NCBI RefSeq assembly: GCF_947492645.1
Contig: NZ_CANLMZ010000008.1
Coordinates: 744,001-808,000, forward strand
DNA: 64,000 nucleotides
From: an uncultured Pontibacter sp.
Lineage (GTDB): Bacteria > Bacteroidota > Bacteroidia > Cytophagales > Hymenobacteraceae
Direction: 5' to 3'
The translations under genes were made by a program, and so were the position numbers. Within the stretch, counting starts at the first letter, position 1, and every line of letters begins with the position of its first letter. The notes under the pieces were generated by a model. It did not search any database and was not told the DNA's origin. It was given only the letters and a program-made list of their open reading frames with translations. Shown here one piece after another: positions 27,046-35,725 of this stretch.

Positions 27046-29589
27046 TTAATTTACTGCATTCTGTGCTTTACTGCCTGATACTTGTTCGCCTTTTCCCAGG
27101 GATATCATGTTGGCAAACAGGCGATAGGCACCGGGTACACCAGCCGGCAGCTCTCTGAACCAGGAGTAGCCGGTGTAGATGTAGTGGCCTTTGCCATACT
27201 TGGCCACCAGCAAACCACCGTTTCGGGCAGGTTCTCCAGGGTCGTTAGACGAAAGTATGGCCGTATACTCTTTGCTCCACTCGTTCGGGAAGTATAAACC
27301 GCGTTCCTGTACCCACCCTTCAAAATCTTTTTGCGTGATCCTGTTTGGCGTGTTCAGTACCGGGTGGTTTGGCTCCAATAAACGCACTTCAGCCTCCTCT
27401 ACTGTAACTCTGTCGCGGGACAGTTTTAGCGGGTAAGGACCTACGTTTGGCAGCACCAGGCTATGGTTGGTATTATACTGCACAATCAGGTTGCCGCCGT
27501 TCTGCACGTACTCCAGCAGCGTTGCCTGGTGGTGCTTCAGGCGGTCCACCGTATTGTAGGCTCGCACCCCAAGTATAATGGCATCAAATTGTTGCAGGTA
27601 GTCCAGGCGCATGTTTTCGTCTTTCAGCATGGTCACATCATAGCCAATCTGCTGCAGACTGATGGGAACATCATCGCCGGCTCCCATCACGTAAGCCACT
27701 TTTTGCCCCTTCTTTTTCAGGTCAAGCTTTACAATTTTGGCAGTAGCCTCCGGAAAAGTGGTTTGGGCAGGGATGTGACTGTAGTTGATTTCGTTCAAGC
27801 CCTGGGTATAGTTTTTACCATCAACTGCAGCAACAGCTTTCAGCACAGCCTCCTGCTGCCCCTGCGGTGGATAAACGGCAAAAATGTAATTCAACTCAGC
27901 GCCTTTGGTTTCCAGTTTGAATGGTACTGAGGCAGGTTCTACTTTCCAGCCTTTGGGAATATCTAAATTAAGTGTGCCTTTTACACCTGCCTTACCGGAT
28001 TTTACGCGCACCTGCACATGCTTTGGTTCTCCGTTGGCAAACATGTATACTTTTTCGGCTAGGTTCACAAACACAGGAGGCGTTACCACAAACGGCCGGT
28101 ATACTTCGCCCTCCACCGGATCAGTACGCTTGTACACTACCGGAACCGTTACCTCCATTGGCTCCCCGGCAACCGTTAAACTAAAAACTACCTGAGCTGC
28201 CGGGTCGTTTTCGGGTTTGCCTACCTGCTGCTGTTCTGCAACGGCAAACATACCTAATGTGCCTGCCGTGCGTAGCCAGTAGGGTTGTGAGACTTGTATA
28301 GTAGCAGGCAAAATTACCTGTTTGCCAAACCTTAACGGCTCGTTGTTAGTCAGCTTCTGATTAAGGGTAGTGTCTTTGGATGCAAAAGTATACTGCACAC
28401 GCTGCAGCGTTACCGGCACCGCAGAGCGGTTAATAGCCTCTAGCTGCACCTGCACCGGCTCACCTGGCGCCGAGGAATAATCAGCAGCGGTAGCCTCTAA
28501 GTATAAACCCATCGCAGCTGTTATTACCTCCTGCACTTCTGCCAGCTTTACTTTCTTCCAATAGCTGTCGGGTAGCTTGGTTAGTTCTTTTCTAGCCTCT
28601 AATAGTATAGGTACAACAGCAGCTGGTTCTGTGGGCTTGTAAGCATCAATGGCTCTACGGATGATCTTCTCTACTTTGTCTCCGCCTTTTACGCGTGCCC
28701 AGGAAGTGTTTACACCTTCAAAAAGTTCTTTGCCTGCCTTCTCGCCTTTGGTGTGCTGCAGGTATTCGGGCGCGGTACCACGGCTGCCTGAGGCACCAAA
28801 GCCCTGGCTTTTGTGCATGCTGCGGCTCTCTGCGGCCACTTCGCCGTAAGATTTACCCAGTAACGGATTGTAGCTGCCCACATCAACCATCAGTAGTTGG
28901 TCTACATATTTATCAAACTCGGCCTGGCTGCCAAACGACCATACTCCGGTGTTCCAGAGCAGGCGCTTGGGTTGCCATACTTCCACATACTTAAGTTGCT
29001 CCGGAAAACGCTTTGGATTGGCAGCAGCTTCAAAAGCTTCTTCGGCAAGTATGGCCGAGACGGCATGCTGTCCGTGGCCGGCGCGTTCGTCCGGTGGAAA
29101 GCGTGTGATCATCACATCAGGCCTAAACTTGCGAATCACCCATACCATATCGGCCAGCACCTGCTCTTTGTCCCAGATGTTAAATGTTTCTTTGGAGTCT
29201 TTAGAGAAGCCGAAGTCGTTGGCGCGGGTAAAAAACTGATGTCCGCCATCCACTCTGCGGGCCTGTAATAACTCCTGTGTGCGGATTATACCCAGGTTTT
29301 CGCTTATCTCCGGGCCTATCAGGTTCTGGCCGCCGTCGCCACGTGTAGCTGATAAATAGCCGGTATTGTAGAGCTTCTCGTTTGCCAGGTAAGCGATCAG
29401 GCGGGTGTTCTCGTCGTCGGGGTGGGCGGCCACGTACAGCACCGAACCCAGCACGTTCAGCTTTTTAATATCCTGCAGAATTTTAGCGGCAGAAGGCTTG
29501 GCCGGCGCCTGTGCCTGCAAGGCTTGTGTTCCTATAAACACGCTTGCAGCCAGCAGCATGTATCTAAAGACAAGCGTTATATTTCTCAT
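27046..29589 (-). CDS. PIG-L family deacetylase with C-terminal GATase1-like domain
   Basis: An 847-residue exported protein. Signal peptide MLLAASVFIGTQALQAQ. The N-terminal LmbE/PIG-L domain has the zinc motif AHPDDE (55-60), the loop ATRGDGGQNLIG and RFPPDERAGHGQHAVSA with the third ligand His. The middle (about 370-620) is beta-sandwich-like. The C-terminus (about 630-830) has an alpha/beta fold: KVAYVMGAGDDVPISLQQIGYDV, FDAIILGVRAYN, LLEYVQNGGNLIVQYN, as in ThuA/GATase1-like domains. The family removes acetyl from GlcNAc-type substrates; here it would work in the periplasm, with the symporter importing the product. The start is the ATG preceding ITLVFRYML. Confidence 0.9.
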   Translation of the reverse strand: MRNITLVFRYMLLAASVFIGTQALQAQAPAKPSAAKILQDIKKLNVLGSVLYVAAHPDDENTRLIAYLANEKLYNTGYLSATRGDGGQNLIGPEISENLGIIRTQELLQARRVDGGHQFFTRANDFGFSKDSKETFNIWDKEQVLADMVWVIRKFRPDVMITRFPPDERAGHGQHAVSAILAEEAFEAAANPKRFPEQLKYVEVWQPKRLLWNTGVWSFGSQAEFDKYVDQLLMVDVGSYNPLLGKSYGEVAAESRSMHKSQGFGASGSRGTAPEYLQHTKGEKAGKELFEGVNTSWARVKGGDKVEKIIRRAIDAYKPTEPAAVVPILLEARKELTKLPDSYWKKVKLAEVQEVITAAMGLYLEATAADYSSAPGEPVQVQLEAINRSAVPVTLQRVQYTFASKDTTLNQKLTNNEPLRFGKQVILPATIQVSQPYWLRTAGTLGMFAVAEQQQVGKPENDPAAQVVFSLTVAGEPMEVTVPVVYKRTDPVEGEVYRPFVVTPPVFVNLAEKVYMFANGEPKHVQVRVKSGKAGVKGTLNLDIPKGWKVEPASVPFKLETKGAELNYIFAVYPPQGQQEAVLKAVAAVDGKNYTQGLNEINYSHIPAQTTFPEATAKIVKLDLKKKGQKVAYVMGAGDDVPISLQQIGYDVTMLKDENMRLDYLQQFDAIILGVRAYNTVDRLKHHQATLLEYVQNGGNLIVQYNTNHSLVLPNVGPYPLKLSRDRVTVEEAEVRLLEPNHPVLNTPNRITQKDFEGWVQERGLYFPNEWSKEYTAILSSNDPGEPARNGGLLVAKYGKGHYIYTGYSWFRELPAGVPGAYRLFANMISLGKGEQVSGSKAQNAVN

Positions 29590-29891
29590 AGTATAGTGTC
29601 TTCTCTTTTGTTTAAACGGTAACAGTAGGTTATACTTCTTGTAAAGCTAAAAAATAAATCCTGCAATTATACTTGCCAATAGCACCTGTTGCCAGAATGC
29701 CTGTTTTTACCTGCATACAGCAGTTTGCTGATAAATTAAAGGCGCTACACCCTTTCAATATAGTAAATCATGCATATTTTTTTTAGGTGAAAGTTGCTTT
29801 AGAGTGCTCCTGGCTAAAAAAGCATAACATAAAATCAATATAGAAGCATAATAAAACAATAAGTATAGTAGGATTTATATTTATATGTATT

Positions 29892-29971
29892 TAAGTTTGT
29901 AGTATTCTAGGAGTGCCTTCAGCTGGTTTAAAGGCACATCTTACTGAATATGAACCAAAAAAGCGACTCCT
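29892..29971 (+). other. Possible structured leader or small RNA in a 459-bp gap
   Basis: The stretch 29590-30048 has no gene. At 29892-29899 TAAGTTTG matches TAnnTTTG. Beginning ten nt later are nested pairings: aggagt (29909) with actcct (29966-29971) outside, and gtgcctt (29913) with aaggcac (29931-29937) inside, sharing two bases at the junction. Weak evidence only. Confidence 0.25.
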
Positions 29972-30048
29972 GATGTACTACAATTGCAAACGGTATTGCT
30001 GCTTTAGTTTGCACCCTTATTAGTAGACATTATTTAACTTAATGTAGT

Positions 30049-30744
30049 ATGCCTACCCCTCAGGAAAGTAAGATAGAGGACTTTGCCTTTGATTATCTAA
30101 AAGGTTACTATACTTCTCAGCAGGGAGCTAAGAAAGTATTTATTGGCAGAGCAGAGAAAAGTAAACAAGGCGTAGAAGTAGAAGGGGTGTTTGCCTTTAA
30201 ACATCCGGATAGTTTTCTTTTCCTGGCAACTGTTACTTTTAAAAACTCCCAGCGCCTGGCTTCTATTTTAACATCGTACAAGAAAAAAGGCCTCAGTAAA
30301 CTGCGCTTTGCTACTCCGGTAGTTCTGTTAATGCTTGGTGCATTTTTAAACCTGCGTTTTGGGGGCAATGTTTATACTTGGGCACTTACTGCCGCAGTTG
30401 CCTTTGCCGGGTTTGTACTGCACACGTACTTAGCAAAAGCCTACCTGAAAAGCAGCATTGAGAAGGTGCTGGAGGAACTGAAAAAGTACCCCGCAAACGA
30501 ACAATGGCTTGGCATCTCGATGAGCAGCCTTGTCTTCAGGAATAACAGCATGGCGAGTTACTTTTTAAAGCTGTGCCAGCGCCGCGGTATCGGTATACTG
30601 ACTGTTGGGAAAAGAGCCAAGGTTGTGCTGATACAGGAGCCACGTACGAATACCTGCCGCAAAGGAGACTTTTTATCGCACTACATATCAGAGCATAATA
30701 TACGCAAAGCCGTACAGGAAGACACAATTTTACGTGTAGCCTAA
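30049..30744 (+). CDS. Membrane protein of unknown function
   Basis: A 231-residue protein. The N-terminal part (1-90, beta-rich: QGVEVEGVFAFKHPDSFLFLATVTFKNSQRL) resembles the front of a restriction-endonuclease-like fold only loosely. Two transmembrane helices lie at about 98-116 and 119-138, then a cytoplasmic helical and beta domain with a conserved-looking CQRRGIGILTVGKRAKVVLIQEP strand pair. Not recognised. It is monocistronic with a strong terminator. Confidence 0.65.
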   Translation: MPTPQESKIEDFAFDYLKGYYTSQQGAKKVFIGRAEKSKQGVEVEGVFAFKHPDSFLFLATVTFKNSQRLASILTSYKKKGLSKLRFATPVVLLMLGAFLNLRFGGNVYTWALTAAVAFAGFVLHTYLAKAYLKSSIEKVLEELKKYPANEQWLGISMSSLVFRNNSMASYFLKLCQRRGIGILTVGKRAKVVLIQEPRTNTCRKGDFLSHYISEHNIRKAVQEDTILRVA

Positions 30745-30760
30745 AACTGCATACTTCATA

Positions 30761-30801
30761 AAAGAGCCCTTGTTGTTACTACCATGCAACAAGGGCTCTT
30801 T
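30761..30801 (+). terminator. Terminator of the 30049-30744 gene
   Basis: A perfect 15-bp stem, aaagagcccttgttg with caacaagggctcttt, an 11-nt loop, then TTTGTTT. Confidence 0.85.
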
Positions 30802-30826
30802 TTGTTTAGTACAAGTTTATATACCA

Positions 30827-30922
30827 ATGCCTGAAAAAATGACACTTATACTTATCATCATACTTGTACTCGTACTTATTGGCGGCGCCATTTGGGTTTA
30901 TAACAAAACACCTAAACACTAA
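30827..30922 (+). CDS. 31-residue single-span membrane peptide
   Basis: ATG at 30827 to TAA at 30920-30922: MPEKMTLILIIILVLVLIGG followed by AIWVYNKTPKH. One strong transmembrane helix with a charged N-terminus and a basic tail. The TTATACTT motif forms part of the coding sequence. It lies 19 nt before the DUF2461 start. A similar pattern (short acidic or basic ends around a hydrophobic core) is common among real microproteins, but chance cannot be excluded. Confidence 0.45.
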   Translation: MPEKMTLILIIILVLVLIGGAIWVYNKTPKH

Positions 30923-30941
30923 GCAAAAGCTGCTGCCCCCT

Positions 30942-31604
30942 ATGGATGTACGCCTTATTTTAGAATTTCTGCGCGACCTGCAACAGAACAACAGCAAAGT
31001 GTGGATGGACAAAAACAGGGCGCGGTACCTGGCGGCAAAGGACGAATTCCAGAAACTGACTGCGCACCTCCTGGAAGAATTACGCCAAATTGATGCGAAC
31101 CTTGCTAACGTAAGCCCCGCAGAATGTATTTTCAGGATAAACAAGAACGATTTTTCTAAAAAAGGAGAACCGCCGTATAAAGACCATTTCGGAGCGGGTA
31201 TGTCGCCGGGCGGGCGCCACTCCCCTTTTGCCAATTACGTGCTGGTGCTATCGCCTGGTGGCAAGTGCAGGGCCGGAGGTGGCATCAGGAAACCAAACCC
31301 GAAGCAGTTGGAGCTGATCCGGCAAGAGATTGATTACAGCCCCGGAGAGCTGGAAAGTATACTGGCGGCACCAACTTTTAGAGCTGCCTTTGGCGGGTTT
31401 AGAGGCGAGAAACGGAAAACAGCCCCAAAGGGGTACAGTAAAGACCATCCGGCAATAGAGTTGCTCAAGTATAATGGTTACCAGGTGCTCCATTACTTTA
31501 CAGACCAAGAGGCCTGCGCACCCGATTTTTCGGACAGGTTGTTAGCCCTTTACAAAGAAGTACAGCCCTTGCATAACTTTTTAAACCGACCACTAACCGA
31601 ATAA
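30942..31604 (+). CDS. DUF2461 domain protein
   Basis: A 220-residue soluble protein. DUF2461 features are ILEFLRDLQQNNSKVWMDKNRARYLAAKDEF, then CIFRINKNDFSKKGEPPYKDHFGAGMSPGGRHSPFANYVLVLSPGGKCRAGGGIRKPNPKQLELIRQEI. The family is of unknown function, with wide occurrence in Bacteroidota and fungi. I chose the ATG at 30942. The open frame continues 26 codons upstream, but that part overlaps the small membrane peptide and is not domain-like. The next gene starts 3 nt after its stop. Confidence 0.88.
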   Translation: MDVRLILEFLRDLQQNNSKVWMDKNRARYLAAKDEFQKLTAHLLEELRQIDANLANVSPAECIFRINKNDFSKKGEPPYKDHFGAGMSPGGRHSPFANYVLVLSPGGKCRAGGGIRKPNPKQLELIRQEIDYSPGELESILAAPTFRAAFGGFRGEKRKTAPKGYSKDHPAIELLKYNGYQVLHYFTDQEACAPDFSDRLLALYKEVQPLHNFLNRPLTE

Positions 31605-31607
31605 AAC

Positions 31608-31988
31608 GTGAAAGTATACGCTCCATTAATGCTTGCAGCCGTGTTGCTGCTTTTACTCGCCGGCTGCCGTGGCGACGAACCTAAACGCATGCCTGACACG
31701 CTGCCCGATGTGCGCGGCTATATCTCCCACATCAAAAAAACAGCCGAAAAATCAGACCAATCTAAAGCGGTATTGCTGGTGCGGACTATAGAGGGTATTG
31801 ATGTAAAGCAAAAGGAGGCAGATATACAGCTAGACAAGAACACGTTAATAGAAAGCCAAAGCGGCGAATACCTGAAACTGGAGCAGCTGCGCGAAGGCCA
31901 GGAAGTAGAGGCCTGGTTTGAGGGAGATGTAGTGGACGCTGAGCCGGTGCGAGGTTATGTAAAAGCTGTGCGGGTAAAAACTGAATAA
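31608..31988 (+). CDS. Small lipoprotein (YobA/DUF3221-like)
   Basis: A 126-residue protein starting at GTG. Lipobox LLLLLAGC with Cys20. The mature part has a beta-strand pattern (RGYISHIKKTAEKSDQSKAVLLVRTIEG, DIQLDKNTLIESQSGEYLKLEQLREGQEVEAWFEGDVVDAEPVRGYVKAVRV). This is the OB-like layout of DUF3221-type lipoproteins. It is in an operon with the DUF2461 gene (3-nt gap). The function is unknown. Confidence 0.65.
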   Translation: MKVYAPLMLAAVLLLLLAGCRGDEPKRMPDTLPDVRGYISHIKKTAEKSDQSKAVLLVRTIEGIDVKQKEADIQLDKNTLIESQSGEYLKLEQLREGQEVEAWFEGDVVDAEPVRGYVKAVRVKTE

Positions 31989-32181
31989 CCTTGCCAGTAA
32001 TTATACTTGCTTTACCATAATGTATTAACACCCAACTGCTGTGGCACTTTTTCCTGCATGCACAGGCAGCATCGTTTCATATTCTATGCACGATTTTAAG
32101 GAGGCTTCTCTACATTCTGAAAGTATGAGCGTATAAGGATAAAATATAAATATCTCCCTCTACAAAATCTATAGCACTTAT

Positions 32182-32661
32182 ATGAATTCATACTTCTGCG
32201 AGTACAGCGATTTAGTTGCCGTATGGCCCCACCCGGTACTTCTTAAACACGAGCAGGGAGATGTGTACCTGATGATCAGCTACCAAAAAGCCTATATCGA
32301 GACCAAATGGTTTGGACATATCACCGCCGACGATGTTATTACGGCAGCCAAAGTATATTTAGAGTTGATCCGCAAGACACCCCACCCTAAACTGCTCAAC
32401 GATAAATCGGCGGCCACCGGCGACTGGGAAGATGCCAACGACTGGATGGAATACGAATGGTTGCCCCAGGTTATGGCGGCAGGGCTTAAATGCTTTGCAC
32501 ACGTATACTCCGAGAATTTGTTCAGTAAATTATCCGCCAGGGATTTATACTTGCGTGTGATACCGGACCTGCAGATGGAAAACTTTCTGCAGCGCAATGC
32601 TGCCAAATCCTGGCTTGCCAACTGCAACATCGAAATAAACACAATAGATTCAGCTCTTTAA
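32182..32661 (+). CDS. STAS/SpoIIAA-like domain protein
   Basis: A 159-residue soluble protein. YLMISYQKAYIETKWFGHITADDVITAAKVYLELIRKTPHPKLLNDKSAATGDWEDANDWMEYEWLPQVMAAGLKCFAHVYSENLFSKLSARDL fits the STAS/SpoIIAA-like fold found in many Cytophagales proteins. There is no kinase or antisigma partner next to it. The assignment rests on overall pattern, not on a catalytic motif. Monocistronic. Confidence 0.55.
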   Translation: MNSYFCEYSDLVAVWPHPVLLKHEQGDVYLMISYQKAYIETKWFGHITADDVITAAKVYLELIRKTPHPKLLNDKSAATGDWEDANDWMEYEWLPQVMAAGLKCFAHVYSENLFSKLSARDLYLRVIPDLQMENFLQRNAAKSWLANCNIEINTIDSAL

Positions 32662-32814
32662 GAACCGGAAGCCCCACAATTGCCCCATTGTTTTTGCAGT
32701 TAGTGAATGTTGCATTGCAATCAACAAATGTATTTGTAAACTTTTACAGAAAACCGTGGTTTTGTAGCCGTGGCTGCCCAATAAACAGCTAATTTTGCGG
32801 TTTATACTATTCAA

Positions 32815-34299
32815 ATGCAACAAACTAACACCCCTACAAAACCTGAAGCACAAGATGCCAATACTGGTTTCAAAAGAGAAATAAAATTGTTCGACGCCAT
32901 CATGATCGTAACAGGCGGCATGATCGGCTCTGGCATATTTATAGTAACCGCAGATATTGCCCGCATTATGGTGTCGCCGGGGTACATGCTGCTGGTGTGG
33001 GTATTATCCGGCTTCTTAACCATGGTGGGCGCCATCAGCTACGGCGAGTTGTCATCAATATTTCCGAATGTGGGCGGGCAGTACGTGTACTTAAAAGAGG
33101 CCTATAATAAAATGGTGGCCTTCCTGTATGGCTGGACGCTTTTCCTGGTAATACAGACTGGCGTTATTGCTGCCGTAGGCGTTGCCTTTGCGCGTTTTAC
33201 AGGCGTTATTTTTCCTTGGTTCAGCGAGGATAATGTACTGGCTACTATTGCAGGGTTTAATTTTACCTCTGTGCAGTTGCTGGCCATACTTAGCATTTTG
33301 TTTCTTACCTACATCAACTCCAGGGGCGTAAAAAGCGGTAAGCTTATCCAAAACATTTTTGGCAGCACCAAACTGATCGCGCTGTTCGGGCTTATACTTT
33401 TCGGATTCCTGCTAGGCGTAAACGATACAGCCATAGAAGCAAACTTCAGCAATTTCTGGGGCACCACCACCTCAACTGCCGGTACCGATCTAATGCCGCC
33501 GGTAGGCTGGGCTTTGTTTGCAGCAGCAGGCATCGCCATGGTTGGCGCCCTTTTCTCTGCCGACTCCTGGAACAACATAGGTTTTTCAGGTGATGAAATT
33601 GTGAACCCAAAGCGAACAATCGTACTAAGCATGGTTATTGGTAGTGCCATCGTAATGGGGCTGTACCTGATCATCAACCTGGTTTACCTGATGGTGCTGC
33701 CTATGAACGGCAACCCTAACGGCACCGATGTAATGAGCCAGGGCATTACCCATGCCAACAATGACCGTGTGGCGACAGCTGTGGCAGAAGTAATCGGCGG
33801 TTATCCTGCTACGGTGGCCATTGCCATACTTATCATGATTTCAACGTTTGGCTGTAACAACGGAGCCATACTTTCGGGTGCGCGCGTGTATTATGCCATT
33901 GCCAAGGATGGCCTGTTTTTCAAGAGCCTCGGCGATTTAAATAAAAACGGTGTGCCTGCCGCAGCGCTTTGGCTGCAATGCATCTGGGCCTGTCTGCTCT
34001 GCCTCTCCGGCACCTACGGCGACCTCCTGGATTATGTGGTTTTTGCCGTGATGCTTTTCTATATTCTTACCATTGTGGGAGTATTTGTGCTGCGGGTACG
34101 CAAACCTGATTTGCCACGCCCTTACAAAACCTTTGGCTACCCTGTGTTGCCGGCTATGTATGTTATCCTGGCATCAGCTATTTGTGTTACCCTGCTCATC
34201 TACAAGCCAACCTTTACATGGCCGGGCTTCATAATAGTGGGGTTAGGTATACCTGTTTATTACTTTTTTGGCAGCAGGTTTAACAGTAGCAAAGAATAA
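32815..34299 (+). CDS. APC family amino acid permease
   Basis: A 494-residue transporter with 12 or more transmembrane helices. The helix 1 signature MIVTGGMIGSGIFIVTADIARIM holds the substrate-binding GSG, followed by helix 2-3 SPGYMLLVWVLSGFLTMVGAISYGELSSIFPNVGGQYVYLKEAYN, the APC family hallmark. The C-terminal helices are also complete. It would import (or exchange) amino acids; the specificity is not readable. A weak terminator follows. Confidence 0.92.
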   Translation: MQQTNTPTKPEAQDANTGFKREIKLFDAIMIVTGGMIGSGIFIVTADIARIMVSPGYMLLVWVLSGFLTMVGAISYGELSSIFPNVGGQYVYLKEAYNKMVAFLYGWTLFLVIQTGVIAAVGVAFARFTGVIFPWFSEDNVLATIAGFNFTSVQLLAILSILFLTYINSRGVKSGKLIQNIFGSTKLIALFGLILFGFLLGVNDTAIEANFSNFWGTTTSTAGTDLMPPVGWALFAAAGIAMVGALFSADSWNNIGFSGDEIVNPKRTIVLSMVIGSAIVMGLYLIINLVYLMVLPMNGNPNGTDVMSQGITHANNDRVATAVAEVIGGYPATVAIAILIMISTFGCNNGAILSGARVYYAIAKDGLFFKSLGDLNKNGVPAAALWLQCIWACLLCLSGTYGDLLDYVVFAVMLFYILTIVGVFVLRVRKPDLPRPYKTFGYPVLPAMYVILASAICVTLLIYKPTFTWPGFIIVGLGIPVYYFFGSRFNSSKE

Positions 34300-34325
34300 T
34301 CAGCTACCATTAACTATGCAACAAG

Positions 34326-34349
34326 AGCCTGGAGGTTATACTTCAGGCT
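34326..34349 (+). terminator. Terminator of the APC permease gene
   Basis: The stem agcctgga with ttcaggct (one G-T pair) closes a loop containing gttatac. It is followed by TTTTATTTT. Confidence 0.55.
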
Positions 34350-34478
34350 TTTATTTTGCCTTAATTCTTAGACATAAAGTACCACGTTCAGTAATAAAGC
34401 GGCTTTGCAAAACGTCAACAGGCTAAACGCGTAGTAATTGCCATAGCATCTGCACAGGTTTAAAGTATAAAAACAGCT

Positions 34479-35039
34479 ATGCAAGAAGATACAGGTATTC
34501 CACCGGGTTGGAACTATAACCCCGCTTCGTGGGGGCAGCGCATGCCCATCATTATACTGGCCATTGTTGGTTTTCTGATTGCCGCTTACCTGGCACTTTT
34601 CCAGTTTAAGGTGATAAGCGATGTATGGGAGCCTTTTTTCGGGAACGATAGCCGCAAAATTCTTACTTCCAAAACTTCGCAGATCTTACCAATACCAGAT
34701 GCCGCCTTAGGGGCTTTAGGGTACATTGCAGATGCTGCCACAGGTGCAATAGGCGGCACAAAACGCTGGCGCACGATGCCCTGGATTGTTATTGCCTTTG
34801 GGTTGGCTGTTGGTCCGCTTGGTTTTATAAGCGTGCTGCTGGTGATTTTACAACCTGTGTTATACGATGCCTGGTGCACCCTCTGCCTGGCTACTGCCGC
34901 TATATCTGTAGTAATGATAGGCCCTGCCATGGACGAAATGCTGGCCAGCCTGCAGTATATGAAACGAGTAAAAGACGCGGGAGAATCGAAGTGGAAAGCG
35001 TTTTGGGGTTACAAGAGCATACAAGGTAAAGTAATGTAA
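34479..35039 (+). CDS. Vitamin K epoxide reductase-like membrane protein
   Basis: A 186-residue protein with four transmembrane helices. The redox motif CTLC (Cys133, Cys136) lies at the start of the last helix, as in VKOR. The family's first loop normally has a second Cys pair before a leucine/threonine/serine block. Here the block reads NDSRKILTSKTSQILPIPDAALGALGY with no Cys, so the loop shuttle cysteines are missing. No thioredoxin domain is attached. It may accept electrons from a separate partner or have another role. It is in an operon with the SPW protein, 1 nt downstream. Confidence 0.85.
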   Translation: MQEDTGIPPGWNYNPASWGQRMPIIILAIVGFLIAAYLALFQFKVISDVWEPFFGNDSRKILTSKTSQILPIPDAALGALGYIADAATGAIGGTKRWRTMPWIVIAFGLAVGPLGFISVLLVILQPVLYDAWCTLCLATAAISVVMIGPAMDEMLASLQYMKRVKDAGESKWKAFWGYKSIQGKVM

Positions 35040-35040
35040 T

Positions 35041-35445
35041 ATGAGGGCACAGGTTATAAACATGTTCTTAGGAATCTGGCTGATGAGCTCACCGGCGATT
35101 CTTGGTTTAGAAGGCACTCCTGCCAGCAACGCCCACATTGTGGGGCCGGTAGTGGCTAGCTTTGCCCTTATCTCGTGGTGGGAAGCAACGCGTGTGGTAA
35201 GGCTTTACAACCTGCCCTTGGGCGCCTGGCTTGTACTGGCACCATGGGTTTTAGGCTACACAGCATCTGCTGCAATAGCAAACGACATGGTAATTGGTAT
35301 ACTTATTATGGGCCTTTCGCTGGTGAAAGGCAAGATAGATAACACCTACGGCGGAGGCTGGAGAGCAGTTTGGCACACGAATACGCCGCATGCTAATGCG
35401 GCTCGTTTGCAGCAAGACTACACCGATAAAAATCGGGAAGAATAA
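35041..35445 (+). CDS. SPW repeat membrane protein
   Basis: A 134-residue protein with two SPW repeats. Unit one is FLGIWLMSSPAILGLEG...ASNAHIVGPVVASFALIS. Unit two is PLGAWLVLAPWVLGYTASAAIANDMVIGILIMGLSLV. That gives four transmembrane helices, followed by a charged cytoplasmic tail. SPW proteins are often encoded beside VKOR-like proteins and sugar epimerases. Here the ATG follows the VKOR stop by 1 nt, so the pair is surely cotranscribed. The function is unknown. Confidence 0.88.
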   Translation: MRAQVINMFLGIWLMSSPAILGLEGTPASNAHIVGPVVASFALISWWEATRVVRLYNLPLGAWLVLAPWVLGYTASAAIANDMVIGILIMGLSLVKGKIDNTYGGGWRAVWHTNTPHANAARLQQDYTDKNREE

Positions 35446-35468
35446 GGTAGCGGCTACGTGATCGCTGA

Positions 35469-35666
35469 TTAAAAGCCAGCGATCACGTTCTGTGAGCTAA
35501 CCGCAATTTCCACAGTATCTAACAAGACCTGCATTACTGAGGCCTCCACTTCCTCGGCTGGCTGTGCCGCCGCTATTTTATGCTCTGAGATTTGTACACG
35601 TAAGGCTTCTTTAGCTGCAAACCCCAAGCCTAAAATAACGGCGAACAATAGAACTACAATTTTCAT
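35469..35666 (-). CDS. 65-residue exported micro-protein, paralogue 1
   Basis: MKIVVLLFAVILGLGFAAKEALRVQ, a signal or anchor helix, then a polar tail of about 40 residues (AAQPAEEVEASVMQVLLDTVEIA). The first 17 residues align with the 54-residue protein encoded 59 nt upstream (MKIIILLFAFMFGFGATVKK), so the two are likely tandem duplicates of a small envelope protein. Its end overlaps a 12-bp inverted repeat (35456-35488). Not recognised. Confidence 0.6.
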   Translation of the reverse strand: MKIVVLLFAVILGLGFAAKEALRVQISEHKIAAAQPAEEVEASVMQVLLDTVEIAVSSQNVIAGF

Positions 35667-35725
35667 GGTTTTATTTTTTAGTGCTGAACAATTAGTATCT
35701 GATCTTTCCTTTTTATTACAGTTGG

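Noticed and set aside
35456..35488. 12-bp inverted repeat at the end of the SPW and micro-protein genes
   Set aside because: As a terminator it lacks a T-run on either side and the stem overlaps coding sequence; noted only as a dyad.
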